Below are positions 1-13,700 of a stretch of DNA of 64,000 bases, one piece after another. The notes below the pieces were generated by a model. The model ran no database searches, was not told the DNA's origin, and was given only the letters and a program-made list of their open reading frames with translations. A program made the translations under genes and the position numbers. The stretch is taken from positions 199,308 to 263,307 of the forward strand of contig CAXAMN010029005.1 of the NCBI GenBank assembly GCA_963970005.1, given 5' to 3'. Position 1 is the first letter of the stretch. Each line of letters opens with the position of its first letter. This stretch comes from Durusdinium trenchii. Its lineage: Eukaryota; Sar; Dinophyceae; Suessiales; Symbiodiniaceae.

Positions 1-3000
1 GCGGATGCGGGGAAGATGGTGGGTGGGTGGTTTGGGTGGGGGGGAGAGTGCCTAGCTTCTGAGGATGTGGGACGGGAGTTTTTGGGAATGATGACCAGGC
101 GTCCCGGACATCAGTGACATGTGACGACGACACTCCTTCGTCCTTCCTTCCACTCAGGACTGTTTCAAGCTACTAGTACCACAGTGCAGACAGAGACACA
201 CTAGTCCACAAGTGCAAACATAAGAAAAACTGCGGCACCTTGCATGGTTGTATCATGCTATATCTTGTATCTATGTGGATGAAACAAACTAAACATGCTA
301 GTTAGTCGTCCTGTCTCTCTTGCTGGGTCTTCTCCCCAGTGATGTGGCCTCATCGAGCTCCTTGCCGTTCTCCTTCACAAAGTCCCAGATCTCCTCCGGT
401 TTTCACGCGAGATCTCGACCAGCCGATGGGTTCGGTTGGTGCGTGCAACATGGTGCAACATGGTGCAACCCACAGAACCCGGCGAGTCCAACAGAAGAAA
501 TCGACCTCCCAAGAGAGGTTAAGTCATATAGGACCCTACTGAGGTATAGATAATCATGGATCATCTGTATCTTTAGGGTTCTTCAACCTCTGCTGGTCCT
601 ACCAAAACCCATGCCAAACGAAGACCAAAAAACCGGCCGTCCTGGGCGAGCAAGCCAGCATTACGGCCCTGCGGATCCACGTAATGGAAAAGGATCTTGC
701 AGGTCTCGCAGAATGAGTCAGAGGTGTTCCTAAGTCGGTGAGAACTGACATGGCAGTGCAATGCATGAGACAAGTCCTGATAATGCAGCGCAATGCATGA
801 GACAAGTCGAACGATTTTAGTCATAGGGCGAGAAAAAACAACTCAAACCGAATGGGAACCGACATGAACCGACCAAGGAGTCACTTGTCAAACCGGATAG
901 TCACCAGGCGTAATCCACTGGGCGAAATGCAGAAGTATACCGGATTGGTAGCTTTACATGAGGGTATCATACAGGGTATCATTCAAAGATCCAACTGATG
1001 GCACCCATAAGGGTATCATATGTCATAGGATATCATACCGGAAAACTCCGTTCCCATAGGGTATCATTGTTCCAACTGATGCACCCTGGACCTCCTTGAC
1101 ACCACCGTAGACCGTCCACCGTCCCGGGAAAGACCAGTGTCTTGTGAAGGTTGGAGACCGCGATGCGCGCCGCCAGGGTGGAGAAGTCCGGATGCTTCTG
1201 AGACATGTAAGCACCTGAGACATGGTGGATCATACCAGATATGACTCATACCTACAGCACCTGTAGCTAAAGCGCCTCAGGATGGGACCATCACTGGGAC
1301 TGGAAGACTTCTACACTTTCAGATTCACTGATTCTTTAGGGACTTTGGGTTCAACCAAGTACAGTAATACCTGTATAGCGTTGAGTTCGCAGTCCCAGAT
1401 GTCAACGTAGCTACGTAGCCTACGTAGCTTGCGTTGGAAGGCCCAGGCACAAGTCTCTGCAGCCAGGGTGTCGATTTGCGCCGTAGTGATGCCGGTGTGG
1501 AGGCCTGGACGTCTTACACCAAACATCTCCAAATGCCAAAGGTACAAAGACAGTTCCAAAATGCGTTCATCTCCGCCCTTCAAACACCTCCACCCTTCAA
1601 ACATGTTCTGGGTAAAATACCATGCCCAGACTCTTCCTTCATTGGATCTTGCATCTTCTGGAAACAGTGAATCATTCATGGGCTGCCATGGTGAAGCACG
1701 GTCCACCAATGACGAGCTCTGCTGGTCGGTCAAAACATTGGAGACAAACCTGGAAGAACTGAATGAAACCTCCTTCAAATGACCTGTTGGTTTCCTTGTC
1801 TTGGCAGTTTTGTTTTGCCTTTTGCTCTTCCTCATAAGTAGCAAGTTCTTCCTAACATGTCCCTGGCAAGCAGAGAAAAAACATATTAATATGCACATCA
1901 CGCACGATGACCGTCTACGATGAGAGGTGGGCAAAAGACAAATGAACAACTAAATGAAGATCGCTTGGTGATGTTCACCTACCTCAGGTAGAGGGCTCTG
2001 ACTCAGACATCAACCCTTCACAATTGTGAGCAATAGTCCAACAACCTGTCCCAATATTCAACAAATGTCCATATTATAGGATGAACCAAGTGAATTGGTT
2101 CCTGCAAAAAAAAGTCATTTTTCAAAATGCAAAAACTGAAACCTATCTGGGACCTTATCATCCTTATCCAATAATGGCCTGGCCATTCCCATCTCCAGGC
2201 CTTCTACCACCTTCTGTGTGACCAACACCGGGTCGATGTAGCGCGGGTCGAGACCCTCGCAAAGGTTTCGAAGGCGCTTGGTGATGTTGTCAAACTTCAC
2301 CTCCTGAAGTGCTGGGCCTACGGCCTACTACTCTGCGGAAGTCTGACTCTTGGATGAAGACCCTGAAATGAAGATCCTTTTAAGCAGGAAAGAATAGTAG
2401 GAACGCTCGCGGGAATCTCAGCGATGTAAGCAGAGAGAGGCGGATGAAATAGTCACGACTATTAGTCACCTATTCTTGGAGTGGTTGGAGTCCAATCCTA
2501 GAATCAGGGGGTGATCTGCTGCGATTGGTGCACTGATCGAATTTCACGCGCTGAGCCCATGGAGGAAACATGTTTTCTTATCTTCAATTCGCAGGGCATC
2601 ACCATCAATGCCCTTCGGCTTTGTTCCTAGTGATGCTGCAATGGTGCTGCCATGGTTTTCTGGTGTGCTTGTGGTGTCTTACCCTGACCACATGCAGGGA
2701 GGTTTAGGGGTCACAAGGCCCATCTGAGATGATACAGAACACAGGTACAAAAAAACATCACCAAGACATACCAAGACTATTTTCACTTTGTTTCGGGCTC
2801 AAATCGGCCCCATAGAACGGGATAGTAGAGCCTACTCACACATACTCACACCATTTTGTGTGCGATGTGATGGGCATGCACGTCCATGTTCACTGTTGCC
2901 TGATGAGCTTTTTGGAGGATGCCTGATGCTGTGTACGCAGGAATACGCCTTCCACAGGGCACTGCATCGTCCACAGGTCGGCACCCTCGTGCGTCGGTGC

Positions 3001-4070
3001 TTGCTGGAATCTCTGCTCAGGAAGGTAGGTTGGCAGGGGTGCGAGCAAATATGCGACGGCTAGCCGCGCTAGCCTGTCTGCAGATGGGTGCTCTAGCCTT
3101 TCTGGATTCTGTGTTGTCACTTTTAAAGCTTGACAAACAGCCACGGCTTGCTCGATCGCCTTGACACCTGGCTTGGCTTGCCAAATGCAGCCGGTCACGT
3201 AGCAGGGATGCGTGCAGGTCACACCCTGGGCTGGTGAAAGCGGAAGAAGGTAGAGCGTGCGCCGAAAAGAGCTTGGTTGATGTTGCTCACTGCATCTCTT
3301 ATCGTTTGGCCTCAACAGCCCAGCAGCTCCGGAGGAGTCCACTGCCAGGCATTCTGAGCGAGTGGAGCGAAGTGGTGATATGGCGCCAATCTTTGTGGGG
3401 CCCTTCATGCGGCAAGCCCTGCGGCTTTCACGACCCGAGCATTGCTAAGGGGGGCCCTGCTTGCGCCCATGCTTGGACTGTGTGGTTGGACATTTACAGG
3501 TTGGACATTTACAGTATATGGATTGAAGCATACTATTCTTGAACCATACTGTCTTAACATGTTGAACCATATGATCAAGTGTATTACAGTAGTATTGGAC
3601 TGTCCCAAATACGTGTTCATCATGTTAAGACAGTAAAGATAAGTGACTTTCGGTGTCCAGGACCCCACTCCACTTGTGAGTTGCCAGGTCACACCAAGTA
3701 TGGCCGCTTTCAGCACGTTTCAGGCGCGGTAAAAGCGCTACTTGTCCAGGTGTAAGGCTGTCAGCTTTTGGCTAGCAGGCACTGCCCCCAAATAGCATCA
3801 AAGTCAAAAACAATTGAACATACATGAAAATACCCATCCCACCCACACTCAGCCCATACAAAGATACAACACTTAACTTTGTTTGTCCAATACCACAAGC
3901 AAAAAAAACATCCTCCGCTCCTGCTTGTGACCATCTCTCTTCACCACGTACATTTGAGCCTGAGCCTGACCATCCAGCCTACTGGTGTGGGGTGGCAGGT
4001 CCTTTGGCAACTGCTGTGGAGCCAACAAAGAAGTTGAGTGAATCTGCAAGACCGCAAGGGCATCATTCAT
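1..4070 (-). CDS. RNR1: Ribonucleoside-diphosphate reductase large subunit, 5' part (gene runs off the left edge)
   Basis: Class I ribonucleotide reductase large chain, which reduces NDPs to dNDPs with the small subunit. Six exons were placed: 3921 to at least 3953, 2201-2303, 1451-1504, 1142-1214, 642-729 and 349-393. Spliced, they give the N-terminal ATP cone (MYVVKRDGHKQ, then EVKFDNITKRL, LCEGLD, VTQKVVEGL), then TGITTAQIDTLAAETCAY, HPDFSTLAARIAVSNLHKN and EIWDFVKENGKELDE, in the order known for this family. Reading phase is kept across all five junctions. Donors are GA, GC, GT, GA, GA and GC in order, and nearly every acceptor is AG followed by G. The active-site cysteines and the barrel lie beyond the left edge. 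The start is uncertain: the Met at 3953 fits the family, but the frame is open to a Met at 4070, which would add 39 residues. The identity is secure from these motifs. Confidence 0.9.
2304..3920 (-). other. Intron 1 of the ribonucleotide reductase gene
   Basis: This 1.6 kb intron begins GA and ends TTCAG. It holds an inverted repeat at 3547-3635 and a 172-codon open frame at 2890-3408 on the minus strand. That frame resembles nothing I know, and the other strand is also open there. I see no other gene in it. Confidence 0.65.
3547..3635. repeat. Inverted repeat with arms of about 24 bp
   Basis: The left arm (3547-3570) contains TACTGTCTTAACATG. Its reverse complement appears at about 3612-3635 (CATGTTAAGACAGTA), with flanking bases also partly matching. 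The spacer is about 40 bp. It could be a small inverted-repeat element inside the RNR intron. Confidence 0.6.
3921..3953 (-). CDS. RNR1: RNR large subunit exon 1 (ATP-cone start)
   Basis: The exon reads MYVVKRDGHKQ and stops at CAG before GAGCGG. The next exon resumes at 2303 with GAGGTGAAG, which gives KQ-EVKFDN with phase 0. The intron therefore begins with GA. The frame upstream of this Met is open to 4070, so a longer N-terminus is possible. Confidence 0.8.
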
Positions 4071-4619
4071 AGCTCCCCGACCAGAAATGGAATATGAGTC
4101 ATGAGTTGCTCAATAGGTTACTGTAACCGGTTCCTCACACGCTGTCCCGAGTCAACGCTAAACACAGCAACTTGTACAGTAAATACCCTCTCATCTGATG
4201 CGATAATGATGTTTCGGATGGCAAAGACATCAAGGACGAAAACATGGATTTGTCAGTCAGCAAAACGAGGTAGTGAAGGTATGGAGTATCGACATATGCG
4301 GCATAGAGCTGTTGTTGACGGGATTGGCGGCTGTAGTCAGTGTACTGCTAATGGTTCAAACACAAAAGACTTCTCAGAAACACCATCTAAACATATCTAC
4401 CAGTACCATCCAAAGGTACCTAAATTTACGTACCTGTTTTTTTCTGCTCGAGATCTTGGATTTCTGATCATTTGGGAATTTGCGCTCGTTTCCAAAAAAA
4501 GTGCTCGAGACATGTTAACACCACACTGTATTTAGATAAACCACTCACTGAAGTCCGGTGCACCAATGCATACACCAGCACACACACACACTTTTCCTTC
4601 ACCATTGACTTCGTCCAAG
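4071..4619. other. Intergenic spacer between the RNR gene and the upstream large gene
   Basis: This roughly 550 bp spacer separates the stop codon of the upstream gene (TGA at 4620-4622) from the RNR N-terminus. It contains a short CA run near 4580 and an AATTTGCGCTCG plus GTGCTCGAG motif at about 4475-4512, also seen near 10550 and 16550. I see no TATA-like promoter, and none is expected in dinoflagellates. Confidence 0.45.
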
Positions 4620-4768
4620 TCAGCCGGGGCCCAAATGCGAGAAGTACCTTTGGTACTTTAGGAGGCATCGGGACATTGTGCTCCAGGCAATTAGTCGTCC
4701 AGCATTCACTCGACGTACGATCCTGGCTGCCCTTCCTACAAAGTCTTCGTCACTCCAGCATCCCCAGC
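4620..4768 (-). CDS. Terminal exon of the large unknown gene (CWSDEDFVG motif)
   Basis: Entered at CCTAAG before GCTGGGG, the frame reads GCWSDEDFVGRAARIVRRVN, then LIAWSTMSRCLLKYQRYFSH and LGPG. It ends at a TGA at 4620-4622. This is the expected C-terminal motif of the family, so I take it as the last exon. Confidence 0.65.
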
Positions 4769-7700
4769 CTTAGGTGTGTTGGCAGGAGTTCTGGTTTGGG
4801 TGTTCATACCTCGATCATTGTGACAAGCAACATTGGGGATTGAGAATTTTGCCAACTCTTCCAGAGCTGCGGCAAAGAGAAATCTGAAGCTCCATATTCT
4901 TCCTCAACTTCAGCCACTAACGGATGGTACTGGAACACTCAAACAAATCTCCAGAACAGTGTGGAACAGTTTGGCTAAAGTGTCGGGATATGAGCATATA
5001 GATGCAGCTTTGGCCTGAGAAGGTACAAGTTCCAATTGCGCTGCGCGCACATGGTTGCCAAACCAGCATACCCTTCCTGAGGTTCAAAGATAAAAACACT
5101 TAAACTTCTTGTTGTGATATGAACTACAAGACACTTGGGAGTACAGGTACACTGCATTCAAAAGTCTGCAACATTGAAGCCATATCGGCAGATGACTTCT
5201 GCTTTAGCAACCTCGATCCAGACTCCTTCCTTCTGAAGCGTGGAGAAGAACCGATTTGCATTGCGGGTTGTCCATGTCATCAGCTCCAACAGGGTCCGGT
5301 CTCCAGGATCCTTGGGGCTGATTGAAATTTTAGGTGAAGCTCAAACAACTCTGTCAGAATAACTAGCTCAAGAACTCTCCAAACAGATGTGAAGACTTGA
5401 GCCCTGGTTCTACATCAGTTGGGGCCATTGCATTAAGCTCCCACTCCAGCCATTGGCACATGAGTTTCGTATCATGTGCACGCCCGTGGCCTTGAGGAAA
5501 TGATTTCGACCTTGGAGGCCACCAGCTGGCAAAGGAAGGGGCAGGGGGCCAGGGAGGTAACAATCACACCCTACCCCTTACAGAACACATCCAGACAAAA
5601 AACACTTCAAAAGATACAGATCAAGAGTCGACTGGATTTTGAAGTTCTTTGCCTGAAAGGACGTCAATGACGATGATTTCTTAAATTCTGCACACCAATT
5701 GTCAAACCTCTCATACGCTTGGTCCAGTTTGGATTGAAGGCGGGTCCCAGTGAAAATGTTCATCCGGCAAAGGGCTATAAGGGAGCTTGCATAGAGGTCA
5801 CCACCAAATCCCAAATGAAAGCAGTGCATAGGATCAGGCTTTATAGCCTCTGCAAAAGAAGACCCTGGAATTGACCGAAGGGGGCTATACTTGTCTGGCT
5901 TGAATGGTGAAGGAGAAAGCTGAGTCCACATGCGAAGTTCTCCAGCCGGCGACATATTCCACCATTCCTGGGCAATCATACATTCACATGTGCACATGAG
6001 CAGGAGAGCCAATCCCCAAAATCACACTATATATAGCTCACACAAAGAATCTAGCTTATGCTAAGCTCAGATGAAGGGACAACTGCTGGGCACAAATGGC
6101 ACAGCCGAAGCGAACGGAAACCGGACTGGAGATGGTATGCCTTCCTGGCCCACACCCAATCACCCTTTGTACCGGTGAATCCTGCATAGAAGAGATGGGT
6201 AGCACCATCAACCTAGGCTTTGTTGCAGATGCATGTCAATTCTCATCCCTCGATACACTGAGCTACCTAAACCTTATTGTAGGCAAAGGGCATCAACTGA
6301 AACACCATCCTCAAAAGCAGCACAAAAGTCGTCTGCCAGGGCTTGATGGAGTCCATCAATGCTGGCATCATCTTTGGCGTACCACTGCGAAGGCAAGACG
6401 GTGTACAGTAGTCGGGTGGAAAAGGAATGCCTCACACACACAAACAGTTGAGACCCTGTTCATGGCCATTTGGCAATAACCATGCAACAAATATATCACA
6501 CAATCCACCACAAAGGAATTGAGGGCAAGCTGCACTGAAGCATTCAGGCTTTCCACACCAGTGAAAGGGATCAACACTTGGTAGCTCAAGATCAGAACTG
6601 GAGCCCTTGAGAGTCCTCTTCCTTCATCTCCGTGTAGAGCTATTGGTATCGTTCGTTTTCGTCGGCTTGGGTCTTTTTGGTAGATTGGGTGTGAATCATC
6701 TACAAGCCGGAAGTTATCCCAAAACTCTTCCAGCATACCCATGTAGGCAGAGCCACCAATATCATGGCCACCCAAAAGGAATCTTGGAGATTTCTGGAGA
6801 ATGGTTTTCATCCAATTGGTCAACAAAATGACTGGGTACTTCACCACAATCTCGCGGATAGAGCGTTTACGCCTGCCATGCTTTGTTCGCACCTTCTGAC
6901 GAAGTGGAATTTCAGGAGAACTAATGGATACTGGAAAGGTCTTCCCATCTCGAAAGATATACCTGCGGAAATCCCGGGCTGCATTCTTTCCAGTCTTCCC
7001 CGACTTTGTTAGCCGATAGCGGGCTATCTTGTTGATATTGGTGTCAACCACACCTGTCCAGGGTCCCAAAGGTGTTTTGCACAACAATTGAACTTAAATT
7101 TGTACAAGCTGTTGGCCCACCCAACCTAGCTTCTTGTTTCTTTTTGCAGTGACCCCAGCCAAACGTAGCACCCCATGCGCCGTGGCAACCTAGGTTCAAG
7201 ACGAAGTATATATATATCGAAAGCTGTAATAGCTTCATGACATGTTCCAGTTATATAGCTTTAATGATATCCATTTGAGTTTTGCAAGAAAGGCAGCTCC
7301 ATTCTCCGCATCTTGAAGAAGAGCATCAACCAAGTCATCCGATGATTCATCCCCTGCGACATTCACCACTCCACCTCCACCAGACTGCAGCAACACCAGG
7401 CCTGGTTCTACGTGATGATCATCAGCTTCCTCATCGATATCCAGGCCTGCATTGCATCAGCAGCAAATGGAACAAAGGCAGTTCTCACACAGAAAACAAG
7501 CACTCCCAAATTGTTGCAACACACCGCAGTGCAAACGGGTGCAAAGCTATAGTGGAAGCACTTTTTGACCTGTACCCCCAGGCTTTTGGCACAAATGTAT
7601 ATGGCAACACATGTGCCAATTGACAAGACCCACGCAGCTGTCATTCCTGACAAACGCGATCCAAAAACTGGAAATGCTGCATCACTTCTTGACCTTTTTG

Positions 7701-10700
7701 GCCTTTTTCTTAGGTGATGCCTTTGCTTTGTTTTCCTTCCCTTTGGAAGTAGCGCTAGATCCCTTCACACTCGCCGACGAAGATTTGATGTTCCTGGGGC
7801 AGTTGGACCAGTATAGCAAATTTGCAATGCAAGAGTGACTTTAAAGTATAGTGCATGGATAATTGCCACATAAACTGAATGCTTTCAAGGTTCTTGCTGC
7901 GGGTGATGTAGTTGTTTAAGGTCACATCAGTCTTGGTGCAAGCTGCAAACAGGTTCATGATATTCTTCTTCTTCTCATCCAGACCCCTCGTCAGGGAGGA
8001 ACAGTCAAAAGTGTTCAACCAATCTTCTTTTCGCTGGTAGACTCATGGAACCAAAAAACAAGACTAGTGGATCAACCAACACAAGACGGACATTGAATTC
8101 TGCTGGCCGCCTTGTGTCATCCATGCTGAGGTAATCTGCCTGCTGCTCACTGAGAGCTGTGTACTTGGTGTTCAAAATCTTAACCAGCCCATTGATCTGG
8201 TCCGCAATCCTGGGCAAAGGAGACCAATCTTTCTTTGATATTCTATGTATATATAGTGAAACCTTTGAACCTAATTGTTCATGGTATAGTTTCATCTCGA
8301 GGTACTCAGTCGCACGGGGAATCTTCAGGCTCCGCAACTTCTCCTCAACACCCAAATGTAACCCTGTAATGACTGCATGCATATACACACATTACCAATA
8401 CAGTAAATGTATTTTTACAACTTGTCCTGTTGGGCCGTCGCAGAATCTATCTTCTTTCCCAAGCAAGCTATGAAGCTTGGAAGCAAGGTGAATGGTGACT
8501 GGTTCTTCTGGAGAGTTGGGAAGACCAGCCCCAACCTAAGATAAAGACCAATGTTTTTATACACCATCAATGAACGTATGAGTCATGAGGTGCCACAACA
8601 AACTACAAGCAAGCAGTGTATCCTAGCAGCTTGCCCGACGAGGCAGCAGCAGTGGCCTGCTTGATCAGTGCCTCTTTGTGGTCTGGATCAGAAGAACGAG
8701 GCTTGGTCCCGAATTCCTCCTCCGGGTCAAGGTTGGTATCCAGAAGGATCCCATCAGGATCCTGCAGGTTGAGAGAGATGCAAGGCAGGTAGAAAAGCCC
8801 TGGCACAGCACCTTCATCAGTATACAAATGAATAGAGTTGGCCAGTCCTCCATTTCAGCATCCCCCATCATACGGTACTCTTCTCCTTTCTCATTCCTAC
8901 TCGAGAAGCTTTCCTTCAAAACCAGTTTTGCTTCCTCCTCCTTGTGTACTGGATTTCTGCGGACTAGACCACGGGCTGCAGCCCATTCAAAAGACTCGTC
9001 GATCATTTGCCTAGCATCGGTTGACCAGTGCGCTGCATACCGGCTATTGTATACTGTATGTCATTATACCGAAATGGCAATAGAAAACTTGCACCTATTT
9101 TCATCCAAAAGTCTTTGTATAGTGTTCGACATCAGCCAAGTAGGCACGGGTTACCCACTGACCCTCCTTCCCCTCAGATTGAAGACGCTTGGCCCAGCGG
9201 GATACCTGCAACTCCAGCTGTTTCAAAGACCCATGCTCGCGAAGAAGCTGGCGTAGTTTCTCACCTATGCCCAGCCCCCAAGCAAACATCATAAGTCCAC
9301 GCATGTTCAGATCGAGTATTCACACTTGCACATATTATGGGGTTTCCTATATACAAGTCAAAACACGGCCCTCATCAGTTTTGTAGAGCTCCATACTCTC
9401 CTTGGAAGCAGTGATCTTCTTCTTGGACGGGTTACAGTGGCGCCGAAGCCTGGGTTATTATGAAACTCTTGAAACTTAACAAATCGATCATATCCATACC
9501 CCACAGTTAATGAGTGCAATCTTGACATTTATACTTGCAAATCAGTGCAAATGAGGTTCATATGATAGTACTTGTCAAACTTGTCATCATCTTTCTTGAC
9601 AGGCACCGGGGATGAACGGCGAGTTTCACCAGGGGAAAACCCCAAAGGAATCTCCTGAGAAAGCATGTGCTCCTTCCCACCTTCCTCACTCAGAGCCTTG
9701 GTTGGCGTTGCTGGTGCAGGTTTAGCCTCACCTGGCAAGATCTCATGGGATGTAGCTGGCTGAGTCTGAGAGAGACCGAGCTGGTTATCAGGGACCTCAG
9801 GCTCTGGGGCGTCAGGCAACGAATCTGGGATAACAATGGCATCACCAGACATGTTTGGTGTTTTGTTCAGCTCCTCCAACGGAACTGAGTCCACATGGGT
9901 GTCATTCAGCTCCTGGGATTCACAAAAGCTGGCTGCAAACTTTGTGTTTGGTTTCTCCTCAACATCCTCCACAGGCACTGCAGCCAAAGGGGTTGCTCTA
10001 TGGCCAGCAACATACTCACCACTGCTTGATTCCAAGATCGGGGCACCTTATTCCCACAAAGATTGGTTGACCACACAAAAAAACAATCTAGCACAACAGC
10101 ATCACTACTTATCCACCAAACCACCTGGAACTGCCAAGGTTTGACCTCCATTGCCACCTCTGGCCGCTGCCAACTTTGCCTGTATGGCCGCGATCTTGGC
10201 ACGTGACTCCTTATGCGTGGGACGAGAGCAACAAGTATTTGGGGTGGGGAAGCTGCAAGCATGAACGGTGCACCAAATAATTTAACCTAGTAACTGCAAG
10301 CTGTGAACTCAAGAGCTCTTTGGAAGTAGCCAGTTCTTTCGAACACATCATGGCACAACCCTCAACCAGCGTTCCACAGGACCAAACACGAAAGGACATC
10401 AGTCTTGATCAAGTCTTGATCTGAAACAATGCCAAAAACATCTATTAGCAAACATGAAACATGCATATTTCCAATCAAAGTGGTGCGTTTTTTAAATTTG
10501 CGGCTTTTTGCGGGTTTTTGCGGGGATTTGCGCCCGTTTTGCACGAATTTGCGCTCGAGCAGTTTTCCACTTTGGGCTAAGAAACCCAAAAAAGGCTGCT
10601 AACACCGTCTAATTTGCATTCTGGGCATTAGGACCCAAGAAACTGGATGTGGGCAATCGAATTAGCCAATCGAGCTGTTGTACTCCACCCTTTGAGGCTC

Positions 10701-13700
10701 TGGTACCGTAACCTGAGTTGAATAGGCTAATGCAAAGTACACGTGAGGCAATTGTATAGACATATGACATTGCAAGTGTCAAACTGCTACTGAGCTGCAA
10801 GGGCAGTCAGCTCTTGGTCAAAGTCCCTCATTGTTTGAACCCATGAAGCTGGAATTGCCAGGTGCCTATTCTGGTACAAATAATTCCAGACCTCATACAG
10901 GCAGCCATCAATCCATGGGTCACCCAGGGGGACCTGTTCAAACAGCTCCTTGTCAGTCAGGGACGTGTCCACTTCACCCCGGTGCCGCATATGACCTGGA
11001 AAGGCCCCACGCATTCTGAAGCATTCCAGAAGGCGCTTGGCAAATCCAGCTGGGTAGCTCCTGGCACGGGGCCCCCAAGCAACTCTAGAACCACTGGGAA
11101 ATTAGCCAGTAGGCAAAGTTGCAATAAAGCACTGGGGCTTAGACGCTGAGAGTTTCAAATCAGATGTCCCAGTAAACTTGCGAACACCATCTTTGTTCAC
11201 ATAGCGACCTGATCAGGATAATTTTACAAAAGAATTCTGTTGTACACATGTTCCTCTAACAGCTCAGGTTCTAGCGAGTAGTTTGTAGCTGCGTGTGTTT
11301 TTCTTTGTACTCTTTGGTCAACGGGCCAGTGTATAGCCCAGAAATCCATGAGCCATTGGAGTACACCACTGTAGGCTTGCTTGTCAAACCTCCAAGTAGA
11401 AGCATCCAAAACCGTGTCTCAAATACCTTAGCCAGAAACATTTCATGGGAACTGGAGTCAAAACCATTTTGTTCAAAGGCACCACCAAACACTTTCAAAG
11501 GGGGCTAAGTCCCAGATCATGTACCGGCCTCGAGGTCCATTTCCACTCCTACTCCAACACGATCCTATTCAACGTGTCCTGTCCTAATGATGGTCGGGAA
11601 AGAGCAGTTGCAACCTTATGCAAATAAGGTACAAAGCACACCTGATTAGCGAAGTGCTCCCAACGAGGATGTTTCTTCAGCAGGGAGGCTCCCGGTTGCT
11701 CGAGTACAAAGTAGCAGTGTTTGGCCATGATCAACATGCAAAGCAACACAATCCTTATGCAAAAAAGAAGTTGCTCACAATAGTGGAAAGGAGCATACAC
11801 ACTCACTAATGCACACTAGGAGTCCGAGATATGGTTTGATTTCCATCCTTCACAAATGCCAGATGGAGGGCCCCCCATATGTTTACATAGGATCTCATGG
11901 ACGTGGATCTTGCCGGCAACCCCCACGATCCACACTCTGGCCCCATTAAAGAGACTGATTCAGGATATTGACAAAGGATGGTCCACACAACCAACCTGAG
12001 CTGACATGATGCTGACGTGACATACATGAGACCTGTATAATACATGTCCCATGTTCCAGCATATGTCAGCCTTGCAAACGCAACCCTGGAACGCAAAGCC
12101 TGGGGCCGACAGAAAATCCATTGTTTTTGATCCAGGGCAGTACATATTGTCAATGGTGGCACAGCTGTAGCCCTCCGCAGTCCTGAGTGGATAGTGATCA
12201 AAACCCGGCCCTTGAGAACAACAACATTCTCTCATGTCATGCAAAGTTGTTTCAAACAAGAAACCATTCTTTGCTGGCAGCCGCTTGGCCAGCAAACAAG
12301 TCCAAAAACTGAAAACGGGGCTGAACTGGAGGGAGGTTTGTGGACCACATCACCAGCAAGGTGATCCCAATAAAGACCTAAGTGGGGCCAGAAAACCAAC
12401 ACAGCCTGGGCCCCATGAAATGGATTGAGTGTCCCACCTTTGGTGCATTGAGCTGCCGCAAGTTGAGCACTATCGATTCACAATCCATTGCCAGTCCCAG
12501 GGAGGCAGCTAAGAGCAAACAAAACAGCTAAGGGTATCAGCGGAATTGTGCAAAAACATTCCCTTGCAAATTCCTGCCATTCATGAGTGAGGCCACTCGA
12601 TCCACGCCTTCTGCACTGAGCGCTCGAATGGCCCAAGTCTCAGAAATGGGCATGGTGACCTCCAAGAAGGGAGCACGTTCAGAAAAGAATTAAACATTGA
12701 TCAATCAGCTGGTGTGTGCATGTGTTTCTCAATTGTATCGATCGTAATGTTTTTTGTAAACAAAGTGCCGTGCAACGATCAACAATTGATCTGTTTTTTT
12801 GAGACCCCTTTGCCTTCGCGTGCTTCATGGCCTACAGACACGAAGGCTACTGTGCACTCCATGCCTTTGGCATCCACGTGAAACCCCCACAAACCCATGG
12901 CTAGCATTTCAGATAGCCAGTCACATCCACAAGGTCCCACCAGGAACCATGCACATAGATCTAGGTGGCCGCTGCATAGGCCTGAGCCCAATTCTGTATG
13001 TAACAAACTAAGGGGCCATGCATCCATGTGCACATATCAACCACCTTTGTCATGTGACCATGATCGAAACATATAATTAAGCTGGGCAACCGCTCGTCCA
13101 ATCTTCTTCGCTTCATCCTCACTGTGCCCATTCTCCAGTGCCTCCTTCCTGGCTGCAACATAGGCCGAAGACTTTCGACTTCTCTCTGCATTCTTCTCTT
13201 TCTTCTTCTTCTCCTCCTCCTCAGTCATTTTGGCACGTTTGCCATTGGTTGCCTTTGTCTCAATCTTCTCATTCTGATCTTTCACTTTCTTTCCCTTTGG
13301 CTCCCGTTTGCAAGCCTGTGCTGAATCCTGCTTCAAGTCGCTGCCATGTTCATGGGTCTCATCACCCTGATTCTGATTCTTCTTTGCCCTTTTCCGCACA
13401 GGCTTTGGCTCCTCCTCCTCCTCCTTCTTGACCATCGTCTTCCTTGCCTTCACTGCCTTTTCATCAGCCTCACCACCACGTTTCTTTCGAGCTTTCTCTC
13501 CATCATCCTGCTTCTTTGAATTGCTCTTGGGCTTGGTTGACTTCTGCTTGGGCTCCACAGAGGTCCTTCGGGGCTTGCGCTGCGCCGATCTTGGAGCCTT
13601 CTTTGCAGATTTCTTTGGGCTACATTCTTCCTCTTCGATGTTCGCCTCTTCCTCATCCTCTGTATAGTGCTGAGTCTCACTGTCAGACTCATCATCCTTT

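Noticed and set aside
1311..1949. A 212-codon minus-strand open frame as a single gene
   Set aside because: Only 1451-1504 matches ribonucleotide reductase. The rest runs through introns 2 and 3, and the spliced frame leaves it on both sides.
2890..3408. A 172-codon minus-strand open frame inside RNR intron 1
   Set aside because: No family resemblance, the opposite strand is also open, and no splice pattern supports it. It is mentioned only under the intron.
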